Positions 1 to 7,439 of a stretch of 14,065 nt of DNA are shown here, piece after piece (within the stretch, counting starts at the first letter, position 1; every line of letters starts with the position of its first letter). Under the pieces are notes generated by a model that was not told the origin of the DNA, made no database searches, and worked only from the letters and a program-made list of their open reading frames with translations. The stretch is from CAYONM01 sp964405325. GTDB lineage: Bacteria > Planctomycetota > UBA11346. The translations under genes and the position numbers were made by a program. The stretch spans positions 1-14,065 of the forward strand of contig CAYONM010000087.1 of NCBI GenBank assembly GCA_964405325.1. The letters run 5' to 3'.

Positions 1-631
1 CATCCGCAACGATACCTCGGTCGCTGGCTGGGTACTGATGGCCCTCAAGAGTGCCGCCGCCGGTGGCCTGAACGTGGGCATGGGCATGAAGGGCGGCTTG
101 AAGATGACTCGCGAAGCCTGGGCAACCATGAACAAGAATCCCGGTTCCATCAGCGCCAACGACAAGAGCACCTTCCCCTACACCTACTCCGCCATCGGCC
201 TCGGTCAAAACCATGCCCAGACCGATGCCAAGACCTCAGGCACACCGGAAGCCAGCAAAGGCGGCCGCGAGTTCATCGGCGCGGTCTGTGCCGTATTCCT
301 GGGCGTGAAGACCGGTGATCCGATGCTGGAGTCCATGATGAATCAGATCATGGCCAAGGCACCAAATAGCTACCCCTGCAACACCTACGCCCTCTACTAC
401 AGCACCCTGGCCATCTTCCAGGCCGGCGGCAGCCGTTGGGAGCAATGGAACAACACTGCCCGCGATCTGATGATCAACTCCCAATCCGGCAGCGGCACCG
501 GCTGCCAGGAAGGTTCCTGGGACTTCCACGACACTGGCTACTATGGCCATGAAACCGGTGGTCGCTTGCTGAGTACCGCCTACGTGTGCCTGAGCCTGGA
601 GGTCTATTATCGCTACGTGCGTCTGCACTGA
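1..631 (+). CDS. Squalene-cyclase-like alpha/alpha-toroid repeat protein, C-terminal part
   Basis: This is a partial gene, open at the left window edge; the reading frame starts at base 2 and about 210 residues are visible. The sequence shows helical repeats of the prenyltransferase/squalene-oxidase type: TSVAGWVLMALKSA near the start, NTYALYYSTLAIFQAGG in the middle, a QW-like motif QEGSWDF, and the closing block GGRLLSTAYVCLSLEVYYRY close to the stop. Proteins with this ending are frequent in planctomycetes and relatives, where they are large, exported or membrane-anchored, and mostly of unknown function. True hopene cyclases carry a DXDD acid motif in an earlier domain that is outside the window, so I do not claim cyclase activity. 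A strong terminator follows 25 bases after the stop, so this gene ends its transcription unit and is separate from the men operon. The family is fairly sure; the function is unknown. Confidence 0.75.
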   Translation, partial: IRNDTSVAGWVLMALKSAAAGGLNVGMGMKGGLKMTREAWATMNKNPGSISANDKSTFPYTYSAIGLGQNHAQTDAKTSGTPEASKGGREFIGAVCAVFLGVKTGDPMLESMMNQIMAKAPNSYPCNTYALYYSTLAIFQAGGSRWEQWNNTARDLMINSQSGSGTGCQEGSWDFHDTGYYGHETGGRLLSTAYVCLSLEVYYRYVRLH

Positions 632-656
632 CCCCAACTCCAGCATTCAGCGCGTG

Positions 657-686
657 AACCCGACCTCCGAACGAGGTCGGGTTTTT
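657..686 (+). terminator. Rho-independent terminator after the toroid gene
   Basis: A perfect 11-bp stem (AACCCGACCTC at 657-667 paired with GAGGTCGGGTT at 673-683) encloses a 5-nt loop and runs into a T tract (682-686). It lies 25 nt after the toroid gene's stop codon. This is one of the clearest regulatory elements in the window. Confidence 0.93.
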
Positions 687-866
687 GCTGCCCTGTTGGT
701 GGTGGATGCCCCCACATCACCGCGCAGACTCTCCGACCATGTCCAACCTCTTCGCCGAACAGCTCTGTCCGGTCAGCTATCTGCCAGTCATCGCCAGACC
801 CGAGTGGCAGAATCTACCAGCTGGGCGATGGCTACCAGGTCAGCTTCAGCGTCCTGCATCAAGTAG

Positions 867-1218
867 CAGGTCCTGTCCAAGATGCTGGAACGATGTGGCC
901 AGCAAGCCCTGCTGGTCGACGATGGCACGCAAGCGCTCGACTACACTACAGGAACAGCAACCCGATCTGGTGATCATGGACATGCAGATGCCCTTCATGG
1001 ATGGCCTGACCGCCACACGTGAAATCCGCCAACGCGAGTCGCTCCAAGGGTGTGCACGAATCCCCATGGTCGGCCTTTCCGCCAGTGTCCCGCCAGAAGA
1101 TCGACAGGCCTGCCTGGACGCGGGCATGGACGACTTCTGCACCAAACCGCTGCGTGCCAGCACCCTGCAAACCGTGCGACAGCGTCTGCTGTCGGCAAAT
1201 GACCCAGACGAGCGTTGA
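867..1218 (+). pseudogene. Decayed response-regulator receiver domain (N-terminus lost, frameshifted)
   Basis: The remnant reads QVLSKMLERCGQQALLVDD and then GTQALDY from 867 to 944, and continues one frame over as LQEQQPDLVIMDMQMPFMDG from 946 to the stop at 1216-1218. Deleting the single A at 945 joins the two parts into the normal ALDYLQEQQPDLVIMD run of receiver domains. The phosphoacceptor Asp (codon 979-981), the Ser of GLSAS and the Lys of CTKPL (codon 1144-1146) all survive. The N-terminal strand with the acidic pair that binds magnesium is missing, and an in-frame stop (864-866) sits just before the remnant. The intact parent was probably the C-terminal receiver of a hybrid sensor kinase; no kinase domain is present. 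The bases between the terminator and 866 read partly protein-like (IYQLGDGYQVSFSVLHQ in one frame), but I cannot assign them. A short translated product from an ATG at 739 is possible but would not be a functional receiver. Confidence 0.75.
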
Positions 1219-1264
1219 CCGCTTCACACCACCTCCAAAGCTGCCCCGGCTCCGGAGGAATGGC

Positions 1265-1996
1265 ATGCTCTACGCCCTGCACGGCTTCACCGAAACCGAT
1301 CAAAGCTGGTCAGATGTACTGGAGCCCACCCATCTGCATTATCACAGCTTCCTGTTGCCGGGACATGGCTCCAAACCCTGCGCCCCGGATACCACCATCG
1401 CCGCCACCGCTGCGGAATTCGCCAGGCAATTACCCGATGACCGCAGCGCCGACCTGATCGGCTACAGCATGGGTGGCCGCATTGCCATGCAGCTGGCTCT
1501 GGACCATCCCGATCGGGTTCGTCGCCTGGTGCTGGTATCCTGCTGCCCTGGCATAGCCAATACCGACTGCCGCGAGCAACGCCGCAAGCAGGACGAGGCC
1601 CTGGCCGAAATCCTAGAGCAGGACGGCATCGGCACCTTCATCGCCAGCTGGGAAGGCAATCCCACCCTGAAACCAGGCCGTCAACTGAATAGCCAAGACG
1701 GAGCCCTGCTGCGCAGCCGTCGACTGAACCAGGAACCCGCCGGCCTGATCAACGCCATCCGCTGCCTGGGCCAGGGCAGCATGGATCCACTGTGGGAGCG
1801 CCTGGGCGATCTCGAACAGCGAGTCCTGCTGATCTGCGGTGCGATCGACCACACCTATTGCGACTACATGCAGCGCATGCATGAGCGCATCAACCGTTCG
1901 GAGCTGGTGATTCTACCCAACTGCGGCCACGCGGTGCACCGCGAAGACCCCAAAACCCTGATCATGAAGACCTTGGACTTCCTGATCCACGGCTGA
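1265..1996 (+). CDS. menH: 2-succinyl-6-hydroxy-2,4-cyclohexadiene-1-carboxylate synthase (SHCHC synthase)
   Basis: MenH removes pyruvate from SEPHCHC, the MenD product, to give SHCHC in cytosolic menaquinone synthesis. The 243-residue protein is a small alpha/beta hydrolase, close to the roughly 250 residues usual for MenH. It shows the oxyanion-side LHGF (5-8), the nucleophile elbow GYSMGGR with Ser68, the acid Asp195 in GAIDHTY, and the catalytic His222 in NCGHAVHREDP; this spacing matches the Ser/Asp/His triad of E. coli MenH. The start at 1265 is chosen because GGAGGA (1254-1259) lies 5 nt upstream and the protein begins directly with the first beta strand; the frame is open further upstream, but that part overlaps the receiver remnant. 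It is first in the men cluster, 52 nt before menB. Alpha/beta hydrolases are hard to name from sequence alone; the operon context makes MenH the best call. Confidence 0.87.
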   Translation: MLYALHGFTETDQSWSDVLEPTHLHYHSFLLPGHGSKPCAPDTTIAATAAEFARQLPDDRSADLIGYSMGGRIAMQLALDHPDRVRRLVLVSCCPGIANTDCREQRRKQDEALAEILEQDGIGTFIASWEGNPTLKPGRQLNSQDGALLRSRRLNQEPAGLINAIRCLGQGSMDPLWERLGDLEQRVLLICGAIDHTYCDYMQRMHERINRSELVILPNCGHAVHREDPKTLIMKTLDFLIHG

Positions 1997-2048
1997 GAAC
2001 CGTTCTTCACGGCCCTTCCACCCCCAGCAAGCCGTCAGGAGTTTTCCC

Positions 2049-2891
2049 ATGCCCGCCGACTGGCAGTTCATCGACCGCGGCTATGCCGATATCCGCTACG
2101 ATCAACTGGCCCTGGAGGGTGGTCGGGTGGCCAAGCTGACCATCGACCGGCCCGAAGTACACAACGCCTTCACTCCGCAAACCATCCAGGAACTGCGCGA
2201 CGCCCTGCAGCACGCCCGAGACGATGGCGAGGTCGGCGTGATCGTGTTGACTGGTGCTGGCGATCGGGCCTTCTGCTCCGGCGGGGATCAACGAGTCCGG
2301 CAGCACGACGGTTACGTTGGCGGTCGCGACGGCGATAGCATCCCGCGCCTGAACGTCCTGGATCTGCAGCGCGAGCTGCGCAGCTGCCCCAAACCGGTAG
2401 TGGCCATGGTCGCCGGCTGGGCCATCGGCGGCGGCCATGTGCTGCACGTCATCTGCGACCTGACCATTGCCGCCGACAATGCCCGCTTCGGCCAGACCGG
2501 ACCCAAGGTCGGCAGCTTCGACGGCGGCTACGGCGCTTCCTACCTGGCCCGCATCGTCGGCCAGAAAAAAGCGCGCGAGATCTGGTTCACCTGCCGACAG
2601 TATGACGCCCAGCAAGCCCTGGACATGGGCCTGGTCAACGAAGTGGTCCCGCTGGCAGAGCTGGAAACACGCACCCTGGACCTGTGCCAGGAAATGCTGC
2701 GGCATTCCCCCCTGGCCCTGCGCTGCCTGAAAGCCGCCTTCAACGCCGACTGCGACGGCCAGGCCGGCCTGCAGGAATTGGCCGGCAATGCCACCCTGCT
2801 GTTCTACATGAGCCAGGAAGGCCAGGAGGGGCACCAGGCTTTCCTCGAGAAACGCAAACCAGATTTTGGCCAATTCCCGCGCCTGCCCTGA
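2049..2891 (+). CDS. menB: 1,4-dihydroxy-2-naphthoyl-CoA synthase (naphthoate synthase)
   Basis: MenB closes the second ring of the naphthoquinone by an intramolecular Claisen (Dieckmann) condensation of o-succinylbenzoyl-CoA to DHNA-CoA. The 280-residue crotonase-fold protein matches the family throughout: RPEVHNAF (34-41), the oxyanion-hole segment FCSGGDQRVR (75-84), GGGHVLHVICDLTIAADNA (127-145), QTGPKVGSFDGG (149-160) and GQKKAREIWF (171-180). Gly151 in QTGPK marks the bicarbonate-dependent (type I) MenB class, and Asp158 in GSFDGG is the expected active-site acid. The C-terminal block DCDGQAGLQELAGNATLLFY is nearly identical to that of E. coli. The start has AGGAG (2037-2041) 7 nt upstream. 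menA begins 1 nt after the stop. This is the most secure functional call in the men cluster. Confidence 0.97.
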   Translation: MPADWQFIDRGYADIRYDQLALEGGRVAKLTIDRPEVHNAFTPQTIQELRDALQHARDDGEVGVIVLTGAGDRAFCSGGDQRVRQHDGYVGGRDGDSIPRLNVLDLQRELRSCPKPVVAMVAGWAIGGGHVLHVICDLTIAADNARFGQTGPKVGSFDGGYGASYLARIVGQKKAREIWFTCRQYDAQQALDMGLVNEVVPLAELETRTLDLCQEMLRHSPLALRCLKAAFNADCDGQAGLQELAGNATLLFYMSQEGQEGHQAFLEKRKPDFGQFPRLP

Positions 2892-2892
2892 C

Positions 2893-3762
2893 ATGCCAAT
2901 CCGTCCCTGGCTGCTGGCAACTCGCCCCAAAACCCTGCTGGCCGGCGTGGTGCCGGTGGCCGTGGGGGTCGCTCTGGCTGCCCAGTACGCAACCATCAGC
3001 TGGCCGCACGCCCTGGGCTGCCTAGCCATAGCCTTGCTGATCCAAATCGCGACCAACTTCGCTAACGACGCCATCGATGCCCGCAAGGGCGCCGACACCC
3101 CCGATCGGATTGGCCCCACCCGGGCCGTGGCCAGTGGCCATATTTCAGAACGCGTCATGCTGCTGGCGACCGGCCTGCTGCTCGGCCTGGCTTTGCTGAT
3201 CGGGCTCTGGCTCAGCCTTCGTGGTGGCTGGCCCATTCTGGCCCTGGGCCTGCTGAGCCTGGCGAGCGCCTACGGCTACACCGGCGGCCCCTTTCCGTTG
3301 GCCTATCTCGGCCTGGGTGACCTGTTCGTACTACTGTTCTTTGGCCTGGTCGCGACCCTGGGCACCGCCTGGATCCAAATCGCCCCCGCCGCCAGCACGC
3401 CGCCCACTGCTTGGTGGTTCGCCGGCACAGCGGTCGGCCTGCACGCCACAGTGATCATCGCGGTCAACAACTGGCGCGATCGCCGCACCGACGCCGCTGC
3501 CGGCAAACGGACCCTCGCGGTGCGGCTGTCGCCACGACCCTACCGCCGCTACATCGCCGCCCTGCTGATGGCCGCGGCCCTGTGCTACTGGTGGCTGGAC
3601 CTGAGCGCCGCCGCGCTACTGGCTGCTGCTGGTGGTCTACTGCTCTATCGCGGCCTGTTCCGAGCCGATGGCCAAGCGCTGAATGCATGGCTGGCCCGCG
3701 CCGCCGCCCTGGAAGCAGCCTGCGCCCTGGTCGCCATCCTGGAACTGGTCCGATGGAATTGA
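2893..3762 (+). CDS. menA: 1,4-dihydroxy-2-naphthoate polyprenyltransferase
   Basis: MenA attaches the polyprenyl chain to DHNA, with loss of CO2, to give demethylmenaquinone at the cytoplasmic membrane. The 289-residue protein is a UbiA-superfamily enzyme with about eight or nine hydrophobic helices. It has the MenA-type N-terminus PWLLATRPKTL (5-15), the first metal/diphosphate motif NFANDAID (55-62) followed by ARKGADTPDRIGPTRAVASG, and the second motif NNWRDRRTDAAAGKRTLAVRLS-like loop (192-213), with Asp196, Asp200 and Lys205. The length is usual for the family. The ATG lies 1 nt after the menB stop, so translation is probably coupled; the 3' end overlaps menC by 10 nt. Having menA inside the men cluster, between menB and menC, differs from E. 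coli, where menA is elsewhere. Confidence 0.94.
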   Translation: MPIRPWLLATRPKTLLAGVVPVAVGVALAAQYATISWPHALGCLAIALLIQIATNFANDAIDARKGADTPDRIGPTRAVASGHISERVMLLATGLLLGLALLIGLWLSLRGGWPILALGLLSLASAYGYTGGPFPLAYLGLGDLFVLLFFGLVATLGTAWIQIAPAASTPPTAWWFAGTAVGLHATVIIAVNNWRDRRTDAAAGKRTLAVRLSPRPYRRYIAALLMAAALCYWWLDLSAAALLAAAGGLLLYRGLFRADGQALNAWLARAAALEAACALVAILELVRWN

Positions 3763-4718
3763 GTCGGCATCAGCTGCGCCTGCACCAAGCCCTGGCCACC
3801 ACTTGGGGCCAGATCGAGCAACGGGACAGCCTACTGATCCGTCATCAGCACGGTCTTGGCGAGGCCTCTCCGCTGCCGGCCTACGGCGGCGAGGACCTGG
3901 GCACCTGCCAGCAGGCCCTGGCCCGTATCGATGACGATGCCTGCCAAACCTGGCTGGCGCAGCAGAATCCCTGGGCACCGTGGCCACAAGAACTGCCAGC
4001 CGTAGCGCGTTTCGGATTGCTGAGTGCCCTGGTCGATGCGCTGGCCAAATCGCACGACCGACCCCTGCATCGCTTGTACGGCGCCAAGCAGGACCGGATA
4101 CCGATCGTCCAACTCCAAGCCCTGCACCAGCCGCGACTGCCCTTGGGCGCCTGCAGCAAATTCAAAGCCGAGGCCGATCCAGCTAGCACGCTGCGCGTAC
4201 TGCAGGCCTTGCCAAAGCAAGGCCAGTGGCGCATCGATGTCAACGGCGCCTGGGATCCGGACCAAAGCCGCTGGTTTTGGCAACACGCCTGTCGCCTGCC
4301 CATTGCCTACCTGGAACAGCCGCTGGCTCCAGGCCAGCTGAACGAGCACGCCCGCTTGCGCGCCGAGGGCTGTCGCATCGCTCTGGACGAAGACCTACGC
4401 AGCCTGAGCGATGCCCACGCCATCATCGCCACCGAAGCAGCCGACGTCCTGATCGTCAAACCAGCGTTGCTGGGCGGCCCAGATCGCTGCCACGCCCTGC
4501 AGCAGCACACCCGCCTGCCACTGGTCTTTTCCACCCTGCTGGATGGCGCGGTCGCCAGACGCCAGGTCGCCGCTCTGGCCCTGAGCCTGGGCGGGACGCT
4601 ACCCCAGGGCCTGGGCACCGGCCAGTTGCTGGCAACGGACCTGCCCCTGCCTGCCGATCCGATCCACGACGATCACTGGCAAGCCAGTGGCGCTGGCATC
4701 GGTATGGCCTGGCCATGA
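3753..4718 (+). CDS. menC: o-Succinylbenzoate synthase
   Basis: MenC dehydrates SHCHC to o-succinylbenzoate, the substrate of MenE. The 321-residue protein has the enolase-superfamily layout: an N-terminal capping domain (about 1-100) and a TIM-barrel part. All expected catalytic and metal ligands are visible: the Lys136-x-Lys138 pair in SKFKAE, Asp162 in DVNGAWD, Glu188 in YLEQPL, Asp212 in ALDEDL, and Lys236 in VKPALLGG. Their spacing closely follows the K131/K133/D161/E190/D213/K235 set of E. coli MenC. The start at 3753 lies 10 nt before the end of menA. The frame is open far upstream, but that part is out of frame with, and lies inside, menA. The stop overlaps the menE start as ATGA. Confidence 0.94.
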   Translation: MELSRHQLRLHQALATTWGQIEQRDSLLIRHQHGLGEASPLPAYGGEDLGTCQQALARIDDDACQTWLAQQNPWAPWPQELPAVARFGLLSALVDALAKSHDRPLHRLYGAKQDRIPIVQLQALHQPRLPLGACSKFKAEADPASTLRVLQALPKQGQWRIDVNGAWDPDQSRWFWQHACRLPIAYLEQPLAPGQLNEHARLRAEGCRIALDEDLRSLSDAHAIIATEAADVLIVKPALLGGPDRCHALQQHTRLPLVFSTLLDGAVARRQVAALALSLGGTLPQGLGTGQLLATDLPLPADPIHDDHWQASGAGIGMAWP

Positions 4719-6007
4719 TCAACTGGCAACTCCGCTCGCTCGTCACGGGCCAGGCACTGCGCTGGCAGAACCTGCTGCCCGGTGTCGCGGACTGGTGTCG
4801 CTGGCTGCTGGAACAGGACCTGCCCCAGGGCAGCCGCCTGGCGGTGTGCTTGCCAAACAGCCCGAGCTTGGCCGCCCTGCTCCAAGCCGCACCCCTGGTC
4901 GGACACAGCCTGGTCGTGCTCCCTCGGCGGCTTGCCGCCAGCCAGGAGGAGCTGATCCGACACGCGGCCTGCCACCTGCTGATCGATCACCCGCTCGAGC
5001 CGGTGACCACCGGCACTCCGCTATCCGCGCGCCCGCTGGCACCAGAGCAGGAAGCCTTGGTCGTGTTCACCTCCGGTTCCACCGGCCAAGCCAAAGGCGT
5101 GCGGCTGCGCCTGAGCAACCTGCTGCACGCTGCCGAAGCGCAGTGCCAAGCCCTGGACCTACGCAGCCAAGACCGCTGGCTACTCTGCCTTCCCATGGAT
5201 CACATCGGCGGCGCCATGAGCTGCTACCGGGCCGCTACCAGCGGCAGCGACCTGTGCATCCACAAGCGCTTCACCGTCGACCGCTGCTGGCAGGCCCTGA
5301 GCAAGTGCAGCGGCGTGTCGCTGGTCCCAACCATGCTGCATCGCCTGCTGGCTGAGCGATCAGATGCCTGGCCGCCGGCCCTGCGTCAGATTTTGCTCGG
5401 CGGCGGGCCCTGCGAGCCGGCCGATCTGGACCGGGCCGAAGCCCGCGGCCTGCGGCCTCGGCTGAGCTACGGCCTGAGCGAAAGCACCGCGCTGGCCGCC
5501 ATCACGCCTGCCGGCTCGCGTGCCCACCGCGCTCAACCGCTGCCTGGTATCGAACTACGCCTACGCGATGAACGCATCGAACTCCGCGGCCCGCAAATGT
5601 TCTGCGGCTATCTGCACGAACCGGATCGCGAACCACAGACCTGGTTCGATACCGGCGATCTGGGCAAATGGGATGAGGACGGCCTGCGCGTGCTGTGCCG
5701 ACGCCAGGACCGCATCGTATCCGGCGGGGAGAACATCGCTCCCAGCGCGGTGGCGGCAGCGCTGCGCGCGCATCCAGGCATCTGCGAGGCCGCCGTCTGG
5801 GGCGAAGCGGACGCGGAATGGGGACAGATCGTGGTCGCCGCGCTAGTCGCGAGCGGTGAGCCAGTACCGGAACCAGAGCTGCGCGCCTGGCTACGACAAG
5901 GCCTACCCGCCTACCAGATTCCCAAGCGCTGGTCGTGGTTGGCGGCGCTACCGCGGCTGGCCAATGGCAAAGTGGACCACGCTACGCTGCTCAATGGCCG
6001 GCGTTGA
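4715..6007 (+). CDS. menE: o-Succinylbenzoate-CoA ligase
   Basis: MenE activates o-succinylbenzoate with ATP and CoA, through an acyl-adenylate, to supply MenB. The 430-residue protein belongs to the ANL (acyl-CoA synthetase) superfamily and is slightly shorter than E. coli MenE. Core motifs in order: the P-loop FTSGSTGQAKG (118-128), YGLSES (252-257), FDTGDLG with Asp315, the hinge RQDRIVSGGENIAP (330-343), and NGKVD with the adenylation Lys419. The start overlaps the menC stop as ATGA (4715-4718) and lacks a clear Shine-Dalgarno of its own, which fits translational coupling. Its last 17 nt overlap the 3' end of the convergent small membrane protein gene. Substrate identity rests on the operon context as well as on the motifs. 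Confidence 0.94.
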   Translation: MINWQLRSLVTGQALRWQNLLPGVADWCRWLLEQDLPQGSRLAVCLPNSPSLAALLQAAPLVGHSLVVLPRRLAASQEELIRHAACHLLIDHPLEPVTTGTPLSARPLAPEQEALVVFTSGSTGQAKGVRLRLSNLLHAAEAQCQALDLRSQDRWLLCLPMDHIGGAMSCYRAATSGSDLCIHKRFTVDRCWQALSKCSGVSLVPTMLHRLLAERSDAWPPALRQILLGGGPCEPADLDRAEARGLRPRLSYGLSESTALAAITPAGSRAHRAQPLPGIELRLRDERIELRGPQMFCGYLHEPDREPQTWFDTGDLGKWDEDGLRVLCRRQDRIVSGGENIAPSAVAAALRAHPGICEAAVWGEADAEWGQIVVAALVASGEPVPEPELRAWLRQGLPAYQIPKRWSWLAALPRLANGKVDHATLLNGRR

Positions 6008-6410
6008 GCACGCCAGTGGCAGCCGCCGACAGCACCAGTACTTCGGCCACAGCAACGGACACGTAGAACCATTCCTGTTTCTTGATGAAACTCGGAATGA
6101 TCCGCAGGTAGCAGACGATGGTCAGCAGGCCCAGTAACACCACCGGCAGATAGACATTGATGTCGCTCTCACCAATCAAGGCCAACCAGGACCAGGGCTC
6201 GTGCGGCATGCCGGTCTGGGCCACGTAGTCCTGCAAGTCCAGGCACCAGATCTTGGCGATGTCCGCATGCGGGATGTGCGGCGTCACCAAGCCGAACAGA
6301 TACAAGACGCCAGTGACGATCAGGCCGATGAAACCGATCCACACGCCCCAGTCGAGGATCTGGGCGTAAGCGATCTGTTCATCCGAGGTGAATTGCTCGT
6401 GCTCGCTCAT
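5991..6410 (-). CDS. Small three-helix membrane protein, DUF1634-like partner of TauE/SafE
   Basis: The 139-residue protein has three hydrophobic helices: about 19-43 (DWGVWIGFIGLIVTGVLYLF), one around INVYLPVVLLGLLTIVCYLRIIP, and a C-terminal one (SVAVAEVLVLSAAATGVL). A short soluble loop rich in Trp, His and Pro separates the first two. The pattern of a helix ending in CYLRIIP, a charged turn, then a final helix resembles the DUF1634 family, which is known to sit beside TauE/SafE permeases. I assign this by architecture and context and could not test it. It starts 2 nt after the stop of the upstream tauE gene, with a GGGGA-type ribosome site inside the end of that gene, so the two are probably made together. 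Its 3' end overlaps menE by 17 nt on the opposite strand. Biochemical role unknown. Confidence 0.7.
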   Translation of the reverse strand: MSEHEQFTSDEQIAYAQILDWGVWIGFIGLIVTGVLYLFGLVTPHIPHADIAKIWCLDLQDYVAQTGMPHEPWSWLALIGESDINVYLPVVLLGLLTIVCYLRIIPSFIKKQEWFYVSVAVAEVLVLSAAATGVLNAGH

Positions 6411-6412
6411 GG

Positions 6413-7357
6413 TCAGATCCCCAATCCTTTCAGCAGACTGCGTAGGCCCGCCAGCACCATCACCAGAATAACGATCTTGCGCACCAGCGCCGGCTTGACC
6501 GCCGGCAGCATCAGCGCACCGATACGGGCACCGGCCATCATGCTGATCACCGAACCCAAGACCATCATCGGCAACATCGCACCCTGGTGGATGTAGATCC
6601 AGACCGCCGAGGTATCAGTAATCGACAACAGAAAACCGCTCGTCGCCACCGACACCTTCAGCGGCACACCCATGATCAGATTGAGCACTGGCACATTGGC
6701 CCACCCAGCTCCCAGGCCAAACATGCCGGCAATCAGGCCGATCACACTGAACAGCAGGAAGCCGATGGCGGTGCGATGAGTGTGCCAGTCGATCACCTCA
6801 CCAGTCGAGCCTTCCCGGTAACGACCATTGATTCCAAGCATTTTGCCCAGGGCATCCTGCTCGCCGACCTCCGGTCGCTCCGAGCGCTTGGATTTGATCA
6901 TGATCACAGCAATCAGCAGGATGGTGGCGCCCAAAGCAATGCGCACCACGTAGTCAGGCAGGGCCGTACCGAGAAAAGCACCGACGATGGAGGTCATGGA
7001 GGCGATCAGGGCACCGGGCATCGCCAGGCGAAAGTTGGCCAGACCAGCACGCAGGTAGGTGGGCGCCGCCGAGAGCGCTCCGGAAAGCGCGATCAACAGG
7101 CCGGTGCAGCGCACGAAATCCAGATTAAAGGGAAAGAAGCTACCGACAATGGGGACGAACAACACCCCACCACCAACACCGCCAAGAGTCGCAAAAACGC
7201 CGAGGACGAAGGTGCTGATGAACAGGATCAGGATCCAAACCCACCAAGCGAGGCCGGCGGCAGCTTCAACAGTCTGCTCAGAGGGAAGGGATGAAATGGC
7301 TTCAGTCGCGTACAGGGCCACTCCAGCCCCCAGCAGCAACAACAACACTCGTCGCAT
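6413..7357 (-). CDS. Sulfite exporter TauE/SafE-family membrane permease
   Basis: The 314-residue integral membrane protein has about eight hydrophobic segments in two halves. The first half carries VFATLGGVGGGVLFVPIV (roughly 54-71) and the second repeats the theme as GLIAGMFGLGAGWANVPVLNLIMG, the paired Gly-rich signature of TauE/SafE permeases. A soluble loop with KSKRSERPEVGEQD and a segment containing DWHTHRTAIG separates the halves. The N-terminal segment (MRRVLLLLLGAGVALYA) may be a cleaved signal or an extra helix. Family members export organosulfonates, sulfite or related anions; the substrate here cannot be told. The start has GGAGG (7363-7367) 5-6 nt upstream, and a plausible sigma70 promoter lies just before it. 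It is probably cotranscribed with the small membrane protein downstream and is divergent from feoAB. Confidence 0.88.
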   Translation of the reverse strand: MRRVLLLLLGAGVALYATEAISSLPSEQTVEAAAGLAWWVWILILFISTFVLGVFATLGGVGGGVLFVPIVGSFFPFNLDFVRCTGLLIALSGALSAAPTYLRAGLANFRLAMPGALIASMTSIVGAFLGTALPDYVVRIALGATILLIAVIMIKSKRSERPEVGEQDALGKMLGINGRYREGSTGEVIDWHTHRTAIGFLLFSVIGLIAGMFGLGAGWANVPVLNLIMGVPLKVSVATSGFLLSITDTSAVWIYIHQGAMLPMMVLGSVISMMAGARIGALMLPAVKPALVRKIVILVMVLAGLRSLLKGLGI

Positions 7358-7393
7358 GCGTGCCTCCGTTACCGCGGAATAACGCGGGTGCGG

Positions 7394-7422
7394 ATGCTAG
7401 ACAGCTGGTCTGGACAACTCAA
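7394..7422 (-). promoter_or_regulatory. Candidate sigma70 promoter for the tauE-like gene
   Basis: On the minus strand TTGAGT (7422-7417) and TAGCAT (7399-7394) are separated by exactly 17 nt; each matches 4 of 6 consensus bases. A start about 7 nt downstream of the -10 would give a leader of roughly 30 nt that contains the GGAGG ribosome site. Read by eye only. Confidence 0.45.
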
Positions 7423-7439
7423 TCGGGCATCTGCTGATA

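Noticed and set aside
1998..2012. Short inverted repeat CCGT-N5-ACGG between menH and menB
   Set aside because: Four base pairs is within chance in GC-rich DNA.
2007..3236. Long open frame on the minus strand opposite menB and the start of menA
   Set aside because: It is the antisense of two well-identified genes; GC-rich codon use keeps such frames open, and its translation has no recognisable domains.
6000..6014. Hairpin GGCGT-N5-ACGCC over the menE stop codon
   Set aside because: Only 5 bp with no T tract on either strand, and it lies in coding sequence of both genes; not enough for a terminator.
6587..7294. Open frame of over 200 codons on the plus strand opposite the tauE-like gene
   Set aside because: Its product is rich in Gln, His, Asp and Gly without hydrophobic structure, as expected for the antisense of a membrane protein gene.
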